Shown: in pieces, positions 63,561 through 64,000 of the stretch
How positions within the stretch are numbered: position 1 is the stretch's first letter
Layout of the letters: each line of letters starts with the position of its first letter
DNA from: Epiperipatus broadwayi
Taxonomy: Eukaryota > Onychophora > Udeonychophora > Euonychophora > Peripatidae
NCBI GenBank assembly: GCA_028023455.1
Contig: JAQFVV010000031.1
Coordinates: forward strand, 7,050,926-7,114,925
DNA: 64,000 nucleotides
Direction of reading: 5' to 3'
Program-made: the position numbers and the translations under genes
The notes under the pieces: model-generated
Database searches by the model: none
The model's input: only the letters and a program-made list of their open reading frames with translations
Told to the model about the DNA's origin: nothing

Positions 63561-63887
63561 TGTGTATACGCACAAGTTGGCAAGAAACACACAGTTTTAT
63601 TTTCATTGCCTTCTTAATACACCATTTAAATGATTTTTGAATAGTTTCAGAGAGATAACTTTTTTAAAAACTAAATCTTAATTATTAAAATCAAATCTTT
63701 TTTTACAATACTGTATTTTAAAACCAATTAATTCTTTCAGATTTTGGTTATTAAAATTGTCTTTGTTATTTAAATCTTGACAGTTATTCATAAAAATTAA
63801 AGTGATTTTGATGTAATTTTTTTTAACAATAACCAAACTCTGTAAAATGTTCTCCTTATTATGATTTAACAGTACATATTTAGAGGC

Positions 63888-63895
<8 letters not shown>

Positions 63896-63920
<25 letters not shown>

Positions 63921-63921
63921 T

Positions 63922-63957
<36 letters not shown>

Positions 63958-64000
63958 AATAAAAACAAGTTAGTCATGTAACCTGCTATCACTTGTTATT
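63896..64000. repeat. (TA)n tract and start of a retrozyme-like unit
   Basis: TA tracts run to 63952. From 63953 the sequence AAATAAAAACAAGTTA followed by CCTGCTATCACTTGTTATT resembles the head of the 409-bp unit (ACAAAAATGCAAGTT, CTTGCTAACGCTTGTATTT). The window ends before this can be confirmed. Confidence 0.4.

Overview
The window is AT-rich, repeat-dense animal nuclear DNA, almost certainly from an invertebrate. Long (TA)n and (TAA)n microsatellites, Penelope-like elements (PLEs), an RTE-type LINE, a Ty3/Gypsy LTR retrotransposon, a tRNA-derived SINE and one spliced exon point to a metazoan. The phylum cannot be fixed from this sequence; a chelicerate-like arthropod would fit but is only a guess. 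The one convincing host-gene piece is a 156-bp, phase-0/0 exon at 18273-18428 that reads like the N-terminal domain of an M13 (neprilysin-type) metallopeptidase.

Layout. 1-4.3 kb: a tail-to-tail PLE 3' end, a near-perfect palindrome with a hammerhead-like core, a decayed PLE reverse-transcriptase gene and a retrozyme-like inverted repeat. 6.5 kb: a tRNA-derived SINE. 8.7-13.3 kb: four foldback elements, two carrying recognisable type I hammerhead ribozymes (HHRs). 15.6-17.5 kb: an element with about 240-bp imperfect terminal inverted repeats. 18.3 kb: the exon. 18.7-31.4 kb: a block with a PLE copy, a 409-bp-period tandem array with a minus-strand HHR in each unit, an HHR-bearing non-coding element, an RTE LINE, a single retrozyme unit and a second decayed LINE. 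32.8 kb: a second SINE copy. 36-37.2 kb: (AAT)n tracts and a 500-N gap. 37.2-50.1 kb: a Gypsy element with LTRs of about 4.3 kb, the 5' one incomplete at the gap. 50.2-63.9 kb: a second copy of the 18.7-31.4 kb block, in direct orientation, with a different central cassette.

Main result. At least five sequence families here carry hammerhead-type cores (CUGANGA, stem II, GAAA, a very short and mostly self-complementary stem III, NUH). They are the 409-bp array, two foldback families, the 24.5/56.9-kb element and the PLE 3' UTR. They sit beside PLE copies and nearly all abut (TA)n tracts. This is the arrangement expected for animal retrozymes (small non-autonomous circular-RNA retroelements) mobilised by PLE reverse transcriptase. 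In the PLE copies the core seems to have exchanged the C3-G8 pair for U3-A8.

Both copies of the large duplicated block share the same frameshifts in the PLE and RTE genes. They therefore arose by duplication of an already dead block, not by independent insertion. All calls come from reading the sequence; no similarity search or folding program was run.
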